NCBI GenBank assembly: GCA_018714445.1
Contig: DVNK01000039.1
Span: 62,001-126,000 of the forward strand
Origin: Candidatus Fimadaptatus faecigallinarum
GTDB taxonomy: Bacteria > Bacillota > Clostridia > Christensenellales > Aristaeellaceae
Reading direction: 5' to 3'
DNA: 64,000 bases
How positions within the stretch are numbered: position 1 is the first letter of the stretch; every line of letters begins with the position of its first letter. The position numbers were made by a program, and so were the translations under genes. This document shows positions 23,303-37,385 of the stretch, piece after piece. The notes under the pieces are model-generated. The model made no database searches. It had not been told where the DNA came from and saw only the letters and a program-made list of their open reading frames with translations.

Positions 23303-25179
23303 GCGCGCTGCTGGAACATCTGGATGAGATAATGGTATCGCTCCGGCCGCGCAGCGAGTTCCGCCCGCTGCCGCCCGCATCCGACCGCGAGGCCTGGTCC
23401 GCCGTGCGCCAGAAGACCGCCGCTACCGCGATTGGGCGCGCCGAAAAGTACGTGGGCTTTGCCTGGCCGGTCATATACGCCACCGACATAATGCTGGCCG
23501 CGACCGGCGGCGATGCGCGCGCGTTTGCGAGCAAGTACAACTACCGGCGCACGGCGCTGAGCGCGTTGGCGCTGGCCGAGGCGCTCGAGGGCAAGGGCCG
23601 CTTTCTGGGCGACATAATCAACCTGTGCGTCATGATCTGCGAGGAGACCGCCTGGACATTGCCCGAGAACCTGACCCGCCCCGACGGCACGCGCGACTGC
23701 ATGGCCGACATAGAGCGCCCCACACTCGATATAGGCGCGGCGCGCACCGGCGCGCTGCTGGCGACCGCGCTCTACCTGCACCGCGACAAGTTCCGCGAGG
23801 CGTCGCCGCTGATATCGGTGCGCGTTGAGCGCGAGATTACGCTTCGGGTAATCGACCCGTTTCTGAACGCGGCGCAGCTCAACTACGTGCGCGGCGGCGA
23901 GGCCATGACCGCCGAGGGCATAAAGGAGTGCCTGGTCGCGCTGCTGCTGACCGAGCGCGAGGACCGCTACCGCTGGGGCGGCGTCAAGCGCGCTATGAAG
24001 CTGCTGGACGCGTGCCTGGACGCGCTGCCCGGCGACGGCGGCATACCCGGCGACATGGGCGCGTTCGAGGCGGTGGCGGGTTGCCTTATGGAGGCGCTGG
24101 CGCTGATTAACGAGGCCTCCGGCGGCAATACCAGCTTCTTTACGATATCCGCACTGCGGTGCATGGGCGAGTACATCGTGGGCAACCACATCGACCTGGA
24201 TTACTTCAACTGCCCGGGCGACTGCCCCGCGCACCTCAGGCTGGACGCGGGCCTGGCATACAGGTGCGGCGAGCTGATCTGCTCGGATGAGCTGTGTTCG
24301 CTGGGCGCGTACCTGCTCAGCCTCAGCGACGAGGGCGTGTCGGCCGCGGCCACGCTGCTGCGCGGCGCGCGCACCGCGCTGGGCGAGAGCGCGATGCTGC
24401 GCCATGACGCCCGGCCGCCAATGCCCATGGACTACTACCTGCGCAGCGAGGCGCTGCTGTGCGCGCGCGAGCGCACCGGGTCGTCGAGCGGCTTCTTTGT
24501 GAGCCTGTGCGGCGGCGCGAACCTGCCCGGCAGTCACGCCGACTCGGGCAATATGGCGCTGTACTGCGACGGCGAGCCGGTGCTGCCCGACCTGGGCGAG
24601 ATAGAGTACGCCCGCGCGCTCAACCCCGACGAGCGCGCCGCGCTGTGGGAGACCCAGTCGCAGTATCACAACCTGCCGGTCATAAACAATCAGCCCCAGT
24701 CGATGGGCGCACAGTTCCAGGCGATAGAGCCGATCTGGGAGCTGGCCCCCGAGCGCTCGCGCGCGACGCTGGACATAAGCCGCGCCTACCCCGACGAGGC
24801 CGGCGTGCTGACCTGGCAGCGCACCGTGGCGCTGATGCGCAATGAGCGCCCGTGCGTGCGGCTATGGGAGATCGCCGAGTTCAAGGGCGATTCAAACGAT
24901 ATCGAATACAACTTCATAACGACGCACCGCCCCTACCTGGGCAGAAACAGCGTGGAGCTGGGCAACGTGGTCATGTCCTGGGAGACCGAGGGCAAGCTCG
25001 AATGCGACGTGCAGGAGCTGCCGCCGCGCCAGTCCAGCGCCTACGACCCCGAGGGGCTGTATGGCAAATGGCTGCTCACGCTGTGCGGGCGCACGCTGTT
25101 CCGCATGGTGCTCACGCAGCGCGCCGCGCCACGGCGGTTCGACGTGTGCTTCACGTTCACGCGCAAGTCAAACGCATAA
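23299..25179 (+). CDS. Heparinase II/III-like family protein
   Basis: ATGA overlap with upstream gene; ICEETAWTLPEN; GSHADSGNMALYCDGEPVLPDLGEIEYARAL...QYHNLPVINNQPQ. Confidence 0.78.
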   Translation: MSALLEHLDEIMVSLRPRSEFRPLPPASDREAWSAVRQKTAATAIGRAEKYVGFAWPVIYATDIMLAATGGDARAFASKYNYRRTALSALALAEALEGKGRFLGDIINLCVMICEETAWTLPENLTRPDGTRDCMADIERPTLDIGAARTGALLATALYLHRDKFREASPLISVRVEREITLRVIDPFLNAAQLNYVRGGEAMTAEGIKECLVALLLTEREDRYRWGGVKRAMKLLDACLDALPGDGGIPGDMGAFEAVAGCLMEALALINEASGGNTSFFTISALRCMGEYIVGNHIDLDYFNCPGDCPAHLRLDAGLAYRCGELICSDELCSLGAYLLSLSDEGVSAAATLLRGARTALGESAMLRHDARPPMPMDYYLRSEALLCARERTGSSSGFFVSLCGGANLPGSHADSGNMALYCDGEPVLPDLGEIEYARALNPDERAALWETQSQYHNLPVINNQPQSMGAQFQAIEPIWELAPERSRATLDISRAYPDEAGVLTWQRTVALMRNERPCVRLWEIAEFKGDSNDIEYNFITTHRPYLGRNSVELGNVVMSWETEGKLECDVQELPPRQSSAYDPEGLYGKWLLTLCGRTLFRMVLTQRAAPRRFDVCFTFTRKSNA

Positions 25180-25241
25180 TTGGCGGCGCTGCCTGATCGC
25201 GCCGTCCCCACCTGCACGACCCACAAAGGAGGTCTCCCAAC

Positions 25242-25604
25242 ATGAATGGCAGCTGTGAATGGTTCATACCCGATTGCTACTGGCCCGAGATCACGACGCC
25301 CGGCCACTACGTGAGCCACGAGGCGATCTGCGTGCTCAACACGACGGACGCCGACGCCGACATAAGCATCACGCTCTACTTCGAGGACGCCGAGCCGCGC
25401 GGCGGCTTTAAGGCCGTCTGCCCCGCGCGCCGCACGCACCACATCCGGCTGGACAAGCTGACCGACGCCGCGGGCAAGCACATACCGATGGGCGTGCCCT
25501 ACGCGATAGCGCTCAGCAGCAGCGCGCCGGTGTACGCGCAGTACTCGCGCCTGGACACCACGCAGAGCAACATGTCGCTGATGACGACGATCGCCGCGCG
25601 CTGA
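25242..25604 (+). CDS. ASRT-like (Anabaena sensory rhodopsin transducer family) small protein
   Basis: HYVSHEAICVLNTTDADADISITLYFEDAEPRGGFKAVCPARRTHHIRLDKL...YAQYSRLDTTQSNMSLMTTIA matches the ASRT pattern; RBS AAAGGAGG. Confidence 0.85.
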   Translation: MNGSCEWFIPDCYWPEITTPGHYVSHEAICVLNTTDADADISITLYFEDAEPRGGFKAVCPARRTHHIRLDKLTDAAGKHIPMGVPYAIALSSSAPVYAQYSRLDTTQSNMSLMTTIAAR

Positions 25605-25633
25605 AGCATCGCCGCACCCGGACGGAGGTCAGC

Positions 25634-26405
25634 ATGCCCGACAACAGCATAACCAAGGCGTGGGACGAGTGGTCCGACGCATACTATGACCGAATATACA
25701 AAAACGGCGACGTCGCGCGGCTGAAGGCCGACCCGTGGTGGGCCTTCCCCACGCCGGTTCGGGCCATGCTCCGGGCCGGATGCGGCTCGCTCGAGGGTGC
25801 GCGCGTGCTGACGCCCTCCAGCGGCGACAATGGCGCAGCGTTTGCGTTCCACCTGCTGGGCGCGCGTCACATCCGCGGACATATCCCCTCGCCAGCTCCA
25901 CAACGCCCGTTTAATCGCCGACGCGAATGGCTGGGATATCGAGTTCATCTGCGCCGACAGCATGACTTTGGAGGGCATACCGGACGGCGCGTTCGACCTG
26001 GTATACACCTCAAACGGCGTGCACACGTGGATATGGGATCTGAGCGCGATGTACCGCAGCTTTGCGCGCGTGCTCCGGCCCGGCGGGCGCTACATAATGT
26101 TCGACACGCATCCGTTCAACCGCCCGTTCGACGATTCGACCGCCGAGATACGGCTGTGCAGGGACTACGACGACACTGCGGACAACAATTGGCGCGTGAT
26201 GGACATATTCAACGCGCTGAGCGAGCAGGGCTTTGACGTGCAGCGCATCGAGGAGTTTCACGCCGAGCGCGGCGCTCACGACCTGTGGTTTTACCGCACG
26301 CTGGAAGAGGCCCGGCAGGACGGCGAGCGCATGTTCGATGCAAGTTACAACCCCTGGGCGCGCCTGCCGGCGTGGCTGGGGCTGTCGGCGCAAAAGCGAA
26401 TATGA
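25634..26405 (+). pseudogene. SAM-dependent methyltransferase split by a frameshift at about 25865-25875
   Basis: N-terminal half in frame 2 (MPDNSITKAWDEWSDAYYDRIYKNGDVARLKADPWWAFP...GARH), C-terminal half in frame 0 (VTSADISPRQLHNARL...DLVYTSNGVHTWIWDLSAMYRSFARVLRPGGRYIMFDTHPF). Confidence 0.82.
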
Positions 26406-26409
26406 CAGC

Positions 26410-26440
26410 ATGGCCGCGAACGCACAGTCCGCGGCCATTT
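26410..26440 (+). terminator. Possible terminator after methyltransferase
   Basis: ATGGCCGCG...CGCGGCCAT followed by TTATCAT. Confidence 0.45.
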
Positions 26441-26452
26441 ATCATATGCATA

Positions 26453-26488
26453 AAAATGCGCCCCGTCCGTGATCAGTGGACGGGGCGC
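26453..26488 (-). terminator. Rho-independent terminator of PFOR gene
   Basis: Minus strand GCGCCCCGTCC...GGACGGGGCGC followed by ATTTTTATG. Confidence 0.8.
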
Positions 26489-26529
26489 ACGTCGCTTTGC
26501 TAGCTAAGCGGCGCTTATTATGGAATCAA

Positions 26530-30212
<3,683 letters not shown>

Positions 30213-30341
30213 GTTTCGCGCGATGTCATTACGGGAATGGCAAAGTTAAGAGTTTAAATTATGTAAATGGCCGGGCAAAACACCGCCACGCCCGGCCCGC
30301 GCAGCACGGGCCGAACGGCCGCCAGCGACCGTCGATCATCA

Positions 30342-30386
30342 TAAAAAATCCGAGCCGCCCATCCGTTTTGCCGGATGAGCGGCCCT
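30342..30386 (-). terminator. Terminator downstream of 30419-31423 gene
   Basis: Minus strand GCCGCTCATCCG-GCAAAA-CGGATGGGCGGC then TCGGATTTTTTATG. Confidence 0.75.
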
Positions 30387-30418
30387 ACCCTGAGCTCAAA
30401 GCGCCGTATTATCTGCGA

Positions 30419-31423
30419 TCATACATCGTCCACAAGCGAATATGTGAGCCTGACATGCCCGATTCCATCATCATCGACGCAGGTCGCAAGCTCCACGTTC
30501 ACGCCTGGCAGCGAGCCGTCCGCCACCGGCAGGCGCCAGCCGACATCCAGCTCAGACCCGTTCTCCAGCGACGCCAGCGCCTGCCTGAATGGGACGTCGG
30601 CAGAGCTCGTATATTGCATACCATATTCCTGTTCCGCCTGGGCATACAGCTTGCCCGCCATGCCCATAGCATCCGCGCCGCGCAGTACATATGCAATTCC
30701 ACAAAGCGTATCGTCATCGGCGTCAAACAGCAGCGCCCGGTCGAACTCGCCATCCAGCAGCATCACCGGCTCCAGCTCGACCGCGCCATTTGCCTCGGGC
30801 TCAGCATCCGCCTGCGACAGTCCCGCCGCCGCGCACACATCCGCACGGTCATTTCCCAGCATTTCCATATATGGCGCGACCTGGTCGCCCAGCGCGTATT
30901 CCACTCCGGGCAGTGCGCTCAGCGCAAACTGCACATGCACCGCATAGCCGGACTCATCGGCGCCGGTCGCGGCTATTTCGCATACCAGATTCTTCGGACG
31001 CGCAAAGTACCAATACTCGCGCACGCTCTTGTCGGTCTGTTCGATAGGATAGGTCGCAGGCGCGCCATATTGCGCTCTGGCCATTTCCACCAGCGCCTGC
31101 GCACAGTCTGCCGCGCCCTGCCCGTCCAGCCCTCCGCGCGTGAAGCGCACGCCGTAAAGCAGTTCGCCATTGTACAATAGCGCTATGTCATACGCCTCGC
31201 CCGCGAGCGTCGCTTTTGCATCCAGCACGGCCTCGTGCGCGGCATCATCCTGACGCAGCGCGCTCTGACCCAGCTCAGCGCTCAGTTCGGTCTCGCTCCG
31301 CCCGATCAGCGGCACATACCGCTTCGCCAGCGCAGTCAGATCATCCGTCGCCGGTTCAGCCAAAGCCGGCGCCATTGCCAATAGTACCGCGAGCATCAAA
31401 ACGCATGTGATTTTCCACTTCAT
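30419..31423 (-). CDS. Secreted hypothetical protein
   Basis: Signal peptide MKWKITCVLMLAVLLAMAPALA; no family recognised. Confidence 0.75.
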   Translation of the reverse strand: MKWKITCVLMLAVLLAMAPALAEPATDDLTALAKRYVPLIGRSETELSAELGQSALRQDDAAHEAVLDAKATLAGEAYDIALLYNGELLYGVRFTRGGLDGQGAADCAQALVEMARAQYGAPATYPIEQTDKSVREYWYFARPKNLVCEIAATGADESGYAVHVQFALSALPGVEYALGDQVAPYMEMLGNDRADVCAAAGLSQADAEPEANGAVELEPVMLLDGEFDRALLFDADDDTLCGIAYVLRGADAMGMAGKLYAQAEQEYGMQYTSSADVPFRQALASLENGSELDVGWRLPVADGSLPGVNVELATCVDDDGIGHVRLTYSLVDDV

Positions 31424-31526
31424 TTCTGCCACTCTCCTCCCGTTGATGGCAGTCCGATGATCCGGCGCGCCATACGTCCTGGTGTGCGCCTGCGCGGGCG
31501 CCCCCTGACCGCCCGATCCAGCGTGC

Positions 31527-32282
31527 CTATGAATACATGCGCTCCAGTTCCTCGAACTTCTCGTGGGTTATCAGCGCATCCTGTTCTATGCCCTTGAGCC
31601 GTATTATGTACGTCCAGCGGCCATAGGGCGTGATGTCCTCGATGTGGTTCAGATTGACTATGTACGACTTGTGGCAGCGGAAGAACAGCGCCGGATCCAG
31701 CCGCTCCTCCAGCTCGGAGAGCGTATCGCCGGTCACGTAGCGCCCGCCGTCGCGCGTATATATCACCGTCGCGCGCTGCTCGCGCTGCACCAGCAATATG
31801 TCGTCCAGGTTCATAAAGCTCACGCCGTCGCGGTGTTTGAGCATTATGCGGCCGGTGCGCGCGCGGGGCGCGGGCGCGGTCAGCGCCGGTTCGCCGCGCG
31901 CGCCGTGGCGCAGCAGCTGCCGCACCCGCTCCAGCGTCTTGACCACCCGCTCCACCTTGAACGGCTTGAGCAGATAGTCGAACGCATACACCGCAAACGC
32001 GTCGCCCATATACTCCTCGTGCGCGGTGGCGAATATCAGCACCGTCATGGGGTTCGTGTCCTGTATCACGCGCGCGCACTCGACGCCGGTCATGCCCGGC
32101 ATCTCCACGTCCAGCACGCACACCTCGGGCTCAAGTTCGTCCAGCGCGTCCAGCAGTTCCCGCCCGTCCGCGAACTCGCCCACCAACTCGTATCCGGGCT
32201 GGCGCTCGATTATCTTGCGCATCACCAGGCGCATGCCCGCGTCGTCATCGACTATCGCTACCCTTATCAGATCCTCACCCAA
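31527..32282 (-). CDS. LytTR-type response regulator
   Basis: IRVAIVDDDAGMR...VCVLDVEMPGMTG...LLKPFKVERVVKTL; LytTR domain ...RCHKSYIVNLNHIEDITPYGRWTYIIRLKG. Confidence 0.92.
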   Translation of the reverse strand: MGEDLIRVAIVDDDAGMRLVMRKIIERQPGYELVGEFADGRELLDALDELEPEVCVLDVEMPGMTGVECARVIQDTNPMTVLIFATAHEEYMGDAFAVYAFDYLLKPFKVERVVKTLERVRQLLRHGARGEPALTAPAPRARTGRIMLKHRDGVSFMNLDDILLVQREQRATVIYTRDGGRYVTGDTLSELEERLDPALFFRCHKSYIVNLNHIEDITPYGRWTYIIRLKGIEQDALITHEKFEELERMYS

Positions 32283-32953
32283 CCGTGCCGGCCTCCCCGC
32301 TTGTTGATTATTTCGGAAAACACCACCGCGCGGCGCATCGTCTCGGCATCCAGCTCCATGCCCAGCAGCTCGGGCACGGCCTCGTCGCTCGCCATCGCGA
32401 CCGCCTGCGTTCCCTGCGCCGCCAGCGCGCCCGGTTTGCGGCCCGCCATGCCGTGCGTGCCCGGCGAATGGAACTCCTCGCCTTCATGCCGGGTATGCTC
32501 CAGCGAACCATACCCATCGTCGCAAGGCTTTGACGGTTGCGCCGGCCGCAGCGTCTGCATCGGCCGCGCCGTCGGTCGCTCGGGCAACATGGTCTCCTCG
32601 CGCCGCGCCACCGGCCGCTCGGGCAGCATGGTCTGCTCCTGCGCCGGAGCCGCGGGCTGTGCCGGGCGCGCCGGTTTCGCAGGCCGCATCGGCCCCATGG
32701 GCGCAACCGGAGTCAGCGGCCGCGGCGCAAACGGCTTGCGCATGGGCCGGGCGGTTCCGCCCTCGGGAGCGGCCTGGGTGGGAACGCCTTCCGCCGGCGC
32801 GCGCCGCTCCGCGTCCTGGGGCTGAGCGTCGCGCGTCATGCCCTCAGCAGGCTTATACGGCGTACCGTTTCCCGAGCGGCTTTTGCCCTTGGTCTGCTTG
32901 CGCAGGTTGCTCACCACTACCAGTATGATTATGATTACGACTAATCCTTCCAC
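32267..32953 (-). CDS. Hypothetical protein, single N-terminal TM segment, Pro/Ala-rich
   Basis: MEGLVVIIIILVVVSNLRKQ; GTG start with upstream GGAAGGGGGG; overlaps the response regulator start. Confidence 0.6.
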   Translation of the reverse strand: MEGLVVIIIILVVVSNLRKQTKGKSRSGNGTPYKPAEGMTRDAQPQDAERRAPAEGVPTQAAPEGGTARPMRKPFAPRPLTPVAPMGPMRPAKPARPAQPAAPAQEQTMLPERPVARREETMLPERPTARPMQTLRPAQPSKPCDDGYGSLEHTRHEGEEFHSPGTHGMAGRKPGALAAQGTQAVAMASDEAVPELLGMELDAETMRRAVVFSEIINKRGGRHGWVRI

Positions 32954-33028
32954 TTATGCGGCCCCCCTTCCCGCGCGCTGCGTGCCCGCCGGAACCGGTC
33001 GCTCCGGCGGGCGGTGCACATGCGCGCA

Positions 33029-34036
33029 TTACTTCTTGGGCGCTTCGGCGGGGCTATCCGACTTGCCGCCCTTGGCTATCGCGTCGCGCATGGCGGTATC
33101 GGATATGACGTTTTGCATGTTGTAGTAGTCCATCACGCCCAGCTTGCCCTCGCGCAGTGCGGCGGCCATGGCCTGAGGTACCTCGGCTTCGGCTTCGACG
33201 ACCTTGGCGCGCATCTCCTGGACGGCGGCCTTCATCTCCTGCTCCTTGGCGACGGCCATCGCGCGGCGCTCCTCGGCCTTGGCCTGAGCTATGCGGCGAT
33301 CGGCCTCGGCCTGATCCATCTGGAGCTGAGCGCCCACATTGCGGCCCACGTCGACGTCGGCTATGTCGATGGACAGTATCTCAAACGCAGTGCCGGCATC
33401 CAGGCCCTTGCTGAGCACGGTGCGGCTAATGCGGTCGGGGTTTTCGAGCACTTCCTTGTGGGTCACGGCCGAGCCTACGGTCGTGACTATGCCCTCGCCT
33501 ACGCGGGCGATTATGGTCTCCTCGCCGGCGCCGCCGACCAGCCGGTCTATGTTGGCGCGAACGGTCACGCGGGCCTTGGCGCGCAGTTCGATGCCGTCCT
33601 TGGCTATCGCGGCGACTATCGGCGTCTCAATGACCTTGGGGTTGACGCTCATCTGCACCGCCATAAGCACGTCGCGGCCGGCCAGGTCTATCGCGGTCGC
33701 GTTGGCGAACTCCAGCGGTATGCCGGCGCGCTGCGCGGCTATGAGCGCATTGACGACGCGATCGACGTTACCGCCGGCCAGCAGGTGCGTCTCAAGCCCG
33801 TTTATCGACACGTCCAGACCGGCCTTGGTGCCCTTTATCAGCGGCAGCACCACGCGTTCGGGGTTGATGCGGCGAATGCGCATACCTATCAGCGTACCCA
33901 GCCCGATGCGCACGCCCGAAGCCATGGCCGATATCCACAGCCGCAGCGGCACCAGCCACAAAAAGATTATCAGCGCAATGAATATCACTGCAATCAAAAT
34001 TATAAGACCTATTACTCCACCTTCAGCAAACGGCAT
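33029..34036 (-). CDS. floA: Flotillin-like protein FloA
   Basis: [91 protein letters not shown]. Confidence 0.93.
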   Translation of the reverse strand: MPFAEGGVIGLIILIAVIFIALIIFLWLVPLRLWISAMASGVRIGLGTLIGMRIRRINPERVVLPLIKGTKAGLDVSINGLETHLLAGGNVDRVVNALIAAQRAGIPLEFANATAIDLAGRDVLMAVQMSVNPKVIETPIVAAIAKDGIELRAKARVTVRANIDRLVGGAGEETIIARVGEGIVTTVGSAVTHKEVLENPDRISRTVLSKGLDAGTAFEILSIDIADVDVGRNVGAQLQMDQAEADRRIAQAKAEERRAMAVAKEQEMKAAVQEMRAKVVEAEAEVPQAMAAALREGKLGVMDYYNMQNVISDTAMRDAIAKGGKSDSPAEAPKK

Positions 34037-34106
34037 ACCAACACTCCTCCCTATAATTTAAGCATACCTTGAATCCGCAAAGCTGCGGGAGATGGCCGCC
34101 AGACCG

Positions 34107-34625
34107 TCACGCCTTGGCCGGTTCGCCGAGCGTGCGCACGACTATGCGATTGCCCTCGACGCGCTCCACGCGCACCTTGACGCCGCTGTCTATGAACTCG
34201 CCGTCGGACACTACGTTGAGCTTTACGCCGTCGAACTCGGCTATGCCCGCCGGTCGCAGCGCACACTGCGTCACGCCCTTATGCCCTATGAAGAACTTGA
34301 GGTCGACCTCGCTCACCTCGGACGCGTCGCCCTTGAGCACGTCGCTGAGCACCAGTGATGAGCGCGATAATCGCCCCTTGGCCGCGCTTCTGAGCGATAT
34401 GGACAGCGCCACGCACAAAAGCAGTATTATAACCGCCGCGATTATCAGCGCCTCCAGCGGCGAGCGCGCCTTGAGCGCCACGCCTATCACCAACAGTATG
34501 ATGCCCGATATGCCGGGCAGCCCGAACCCCGGCACGAACATCTCCACCACTACCAGCACAAACCCGAACATCAGGCACAGTATCGCCGGCAGATTCTCCA
34601 ATATGAACTGGCTGAGCGCCTCCAT
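34107..34625 (-). CDS. NfeD family protein
   Basis: TM segments plus C-terminal OB-like GKGVTQCALRPAGIAEFDGVKLNVVSDGEFIDSGVKVRVERVEGNRIVV; adjacent to floA. Confidence 0.88.
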   Translation of the reverse strand: MEALSQFILENLPAILCLMFGFVLVVVEMFVPGFGLPGISGIILLVIGVALKARSPLEALIIAAVIILLLCVALSISLRSAAKGRLSRSSLVLSDVLKGDASEVSEVDLKFFIGHKGVTQCALRPAGIAEFDGVKLNVVSDGEFIDSGVKVRVERVEGNRIVVRTLGEPAKA

Positions 34626-34809
34626 ACCCACCATCCTCTCCGTTTAAGCAGCTTTATTGCCTGGTTGCATTATAGCATCCGTCCGCCAATGCGAAAAGAG
34701 CTTTTGCCCCAAACATACATATTCGCGTCTGAATTGTCAGCGCAAAGCGGAGATGGCCGGGCGGTGGCGCCAAAGTGCAGTTTTGCGCGCTGTTGCTTGG
34801 TGCGCTGTT

Positions 34810-35400
34810 GCTTGGCGCGCTGTTCATGCGCGCGGGGTGATTGTTGCCCTGGTTTGAGTTACGTGGTTCGGCGTGCCGCTAATGCGCGGGGTGACTGTTG
34901 CATTGGCTCGCGCGATGTCGTTTGGCGCGCTGTTCATGCACGCGGAATGACTGTCGCCCTGGTTCGCGCGATGTGGTTCGGCACACTGTTCATGCGTGCG
35001 GGGTGATTGTTGCCCTGGTTCGCACGACGTGGTTTCGCGCACTGTTCATGCGCACAGGGTGACTGTTGCCTTGGTTCGCGCAACGTGGCTTGGCGCGCTG
35101 TTCATGCACGCGAAATGACTGTCGCCCTGGTTCGCGCGATGTGGTTCGGCACACTGTTCATGCGTGCGGGGTGATTGTCGCCCCTGGTTCGCATGACGTG
35201 GTTTGCGTGCCGCTAATGCGCGCAGGGTGACTGTTGCCTTGGTTCGGGCAACATGGTTTGGCGCGCTGTCCATGCACGCGTGGTGATTGTCGCCCTGGTT
35301 CGCGCAATGTGGTTCGGTGCGCTGTTCATGCACGCGTGGGTGATTGTCGCCCTGGTTCGCGCGACATGGTTTGGCGCGCCGCTAATGCGCGCAGGTCGAT
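34810..35400. repeat. Degenerate tandem array, about 56-bp unit, about 10-11 copies, with 168-bp trimeric higher-order repeat
   Basis: CGCGCTGTTCATGCACGCGGGGTGACTGTCGCCCTGGTTCGCGCGATGTGGTTTGG repeated; subtype order recurs every 3 units. Confidence 0.92.
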
Positions 35401-35487
35401 TGATCCCCATATCGCAAAGCCAGTCAGCTTGGCGTCCTCCAGGCGCCGACGTGCGCTTTGGAACATCGCGCCACAGCAGCGGTTCCC

Positions 35488-37188
35488 CTACGCCAGCCGC
35501 ATCTGCTCGCGCCACAGCTCCAACTGCGCGCCGCAGCCCAGCGCCGTAAGCCAGCACTCCAGCTGCATGTCCAGCCGGCAATCGTAGTCTATCAGCGCAT
35601 GGCAAAACGCAACCAGATGCTCATAGCCGCGATTGAGCAGCGCCTGCATGTAGCCGGTCAGCTCGGCAACGCTCTTGAACTCCTGCCCGGCCAGATGCAG
35701 CACCCTGTGGCCGCTGGTCAAATAGCTCAGCAGGTAAAACGCGCGCTCGGGCGGACGGCCGTTCACCAGGTCGTCGGCATAGCCGTCCTCAATCGCCGCC
35801 ACCGACGCCGCCAGCGCCGCGTCGTCCGGTTCGAACAGCCTCAGATGCTCGCCTATCACGCGCTCGCGCAGCACGCCGTCGCACAGCGCATACCCCTGCT
35901 CATCGCCCGCCCACAAGCGCCTGAGCATCTCCCGCCCAAACGCAGCTATGCTTGAGAACTCCGCCCCGCGCCAGTAAAACGCGCCCAGGTGCGGATTGAG
36001 CCGGTACAGCGCCTTCCAGTATATGACGTCCTCATGCCCCGGACGACGCGCCGCGTCGCGCTCGGCATGCAGGCAGATCTCCTCCATGTCGGGCCGCGTC
36101 AGCCTGAAAAACCGCGCCAGCGTGCCGTCCAGCAGCAGCGCCCGGCCCGCGTCCCAGTTGCGCGCCAGCGCCCGCGTCAGCGCCGGCATGTCGTGCAGCG
36201 TCTCGCCCGCCAGCCTGAACGGCCGCGCAAACGGTTCGTCCACCGCGCCCGCCGCGCCCGGCAGCGCCACGTACTCGCCCAGCAGGTACCTGCGCACCTC
36301 GTCGTACTTCCAGCGGCGGTTGGGGTTGTACTTGTCGTGGCGATTGGTTATGTCCGCGTAGGTCAGCGCGCCGATGAGTTCGCGCAGTCTGAGCGGCATG
36401 TCCGCCGGGTATGGCAGCGGCTGGCTCATGCGGCGCTCTATCTCCTCGGGTATCAGGCCATGGTACGGCCCATAGCCGGCGTAAAGTTCAAACAGCGTTA
36501 TGCCCAGCGAGTAGTAGTCCGACTCCTCCAGGTACAACCCCACCAGCGTTTCAGGCGCGCTGTACTCGGGCGTGAGACCCGCCGGCTGCGCCACCACCAT
36601 GCCCGCGCCGCCCCGGTACGCCGCCACGCCAAAGTCTATAAGCGCCACGCTCCTGCCGTCGTCGCTGAGCATTATGTTGGACGGCTTTAGATCGCGGTGC
36701 AGCACGTGACCCGCATGCAGCGCCCGCAGACCTTCTATCGCGCCGGGTATCACGATATGCTCCAGCTCATCAAGCGTAAACACGCGCCCCGCAAGCGAGC
36801 CGTTCCGGTAAAACGGAAACACCTCCACCGGATGCCCATCCAGTTCAAAGGCGTCCACCAGCGGTGCGACATACGGCGAATCCAGCGCCTTGAGCGCGCG
36901 GCTGATGTCCGCGCTGAGCGCCCCGGAGCGCCGGTACAGCTTGGCCACGTACTCGCGCCCGTCGCGCCGGCACCGGTACAGCGCCGCCTCGCCCGACGCG
37001 GTCGACAGCGGCCCGGTCACGGTGTAATCGCCTATCCGCTCGCCCGGTCCAAGCGCTATCTCGCGTGGCGAATGCGCCTCCGGGTTCAGCAGCGTAGGCA
37101 CCATGCGCGCCGCCTCGAAGTTGAACCGGGTGACCGGCGGCCCGCCCGGCTGATGCGGCACCGCCGGATGCACGTATTGTATCGACAC
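35488..37188 (-). CDS. Serine/threonine protein kinase with about 300-aa C-terminal extension
   Basis: YVAKLY, VLHRDLKPSNIMLSDDG, LIDFGVAAY, GLTPEYSAPETLVG; GTG start with GGGAGG upstream. Confidence 0.88.
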   Translation of the reverse strand: MSIQYVHPAVPHQPGGPPVTRFNFEAARMVPTLLNPEAHSPREIALGPGERIGDYTVTGPLSTASGEAALYRCRRDGREYVAKLYRRSGALSADISRALKALDSPYVAPLVDAFELDGHPVEVFPFYRNGSLAGRVFTLDELEHIVIPGAIEGLRALHAGHVLHRDLKPSNIMLSDDGRSVALIDFGVAAYRGGAGMVVAQPAGLTPEYSAPETLVGLYLEESDYYSLGITLFELYAGYGPYHGLIPEEIERRMSQPLPYPADMPLRLRELIGALTYADITNRHDKYNPNRRWKYDEVRRYLLGEYVALPGAAGAVDEPFARPFRLAGETLHDMPALTRALARNWDAGRALLLDGTLARFFRLTRPDMEEICLHAERDAARRPGHEDVIYWKALYRLNPHLGAFYWRGAEFSSIAAFGREMLRRLWAGDEQGYALCDGVLRERVIGEHLRLFEPDDAALAASVAAIEDGYADDLVNGRPPERAFYLLSYLTSGHRVLHLAGQEFKSVAELTGYMQALLNRGYEHLVAFCHALIDYDCRLDMQLECWLTALGCGAQLELWREQMRLA

Positions 37189-37385
37189 TGTGCTGTTCGC
37201 CTCCCGTGTAAACTGCCTCAAAGGTAGTGCATGGCTGCGCCCGGCATTGGCCGTGCGCAGCGTCCACGCCTTAGCGCGTGCGCGCGTTCAAGCGCATCAG
37301 AGTGCGCGCGGCCGCACCACGCCAGGCGCAGCGCCGTCAATTGCATTCCCGGCCGGAACGAGCGCGGCGCACCATCGCTCCTGCG

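Noticed and set aside
31527-34625. FloA-NfeD next to a LytTR regulator as a novel system
   Set aside because: floA-nfeD adjacency is common; the regulator has no visible kinase partner and no sign of functional coupling.
34810-35333. Short Cys/Asn-rich minus-strand ORFs in the 56-bp array as possible repeat peptides or RiPPs
   Set aside because: All are by-products of stop-poor repeat frames; no RBS or modification enzymes nearby.
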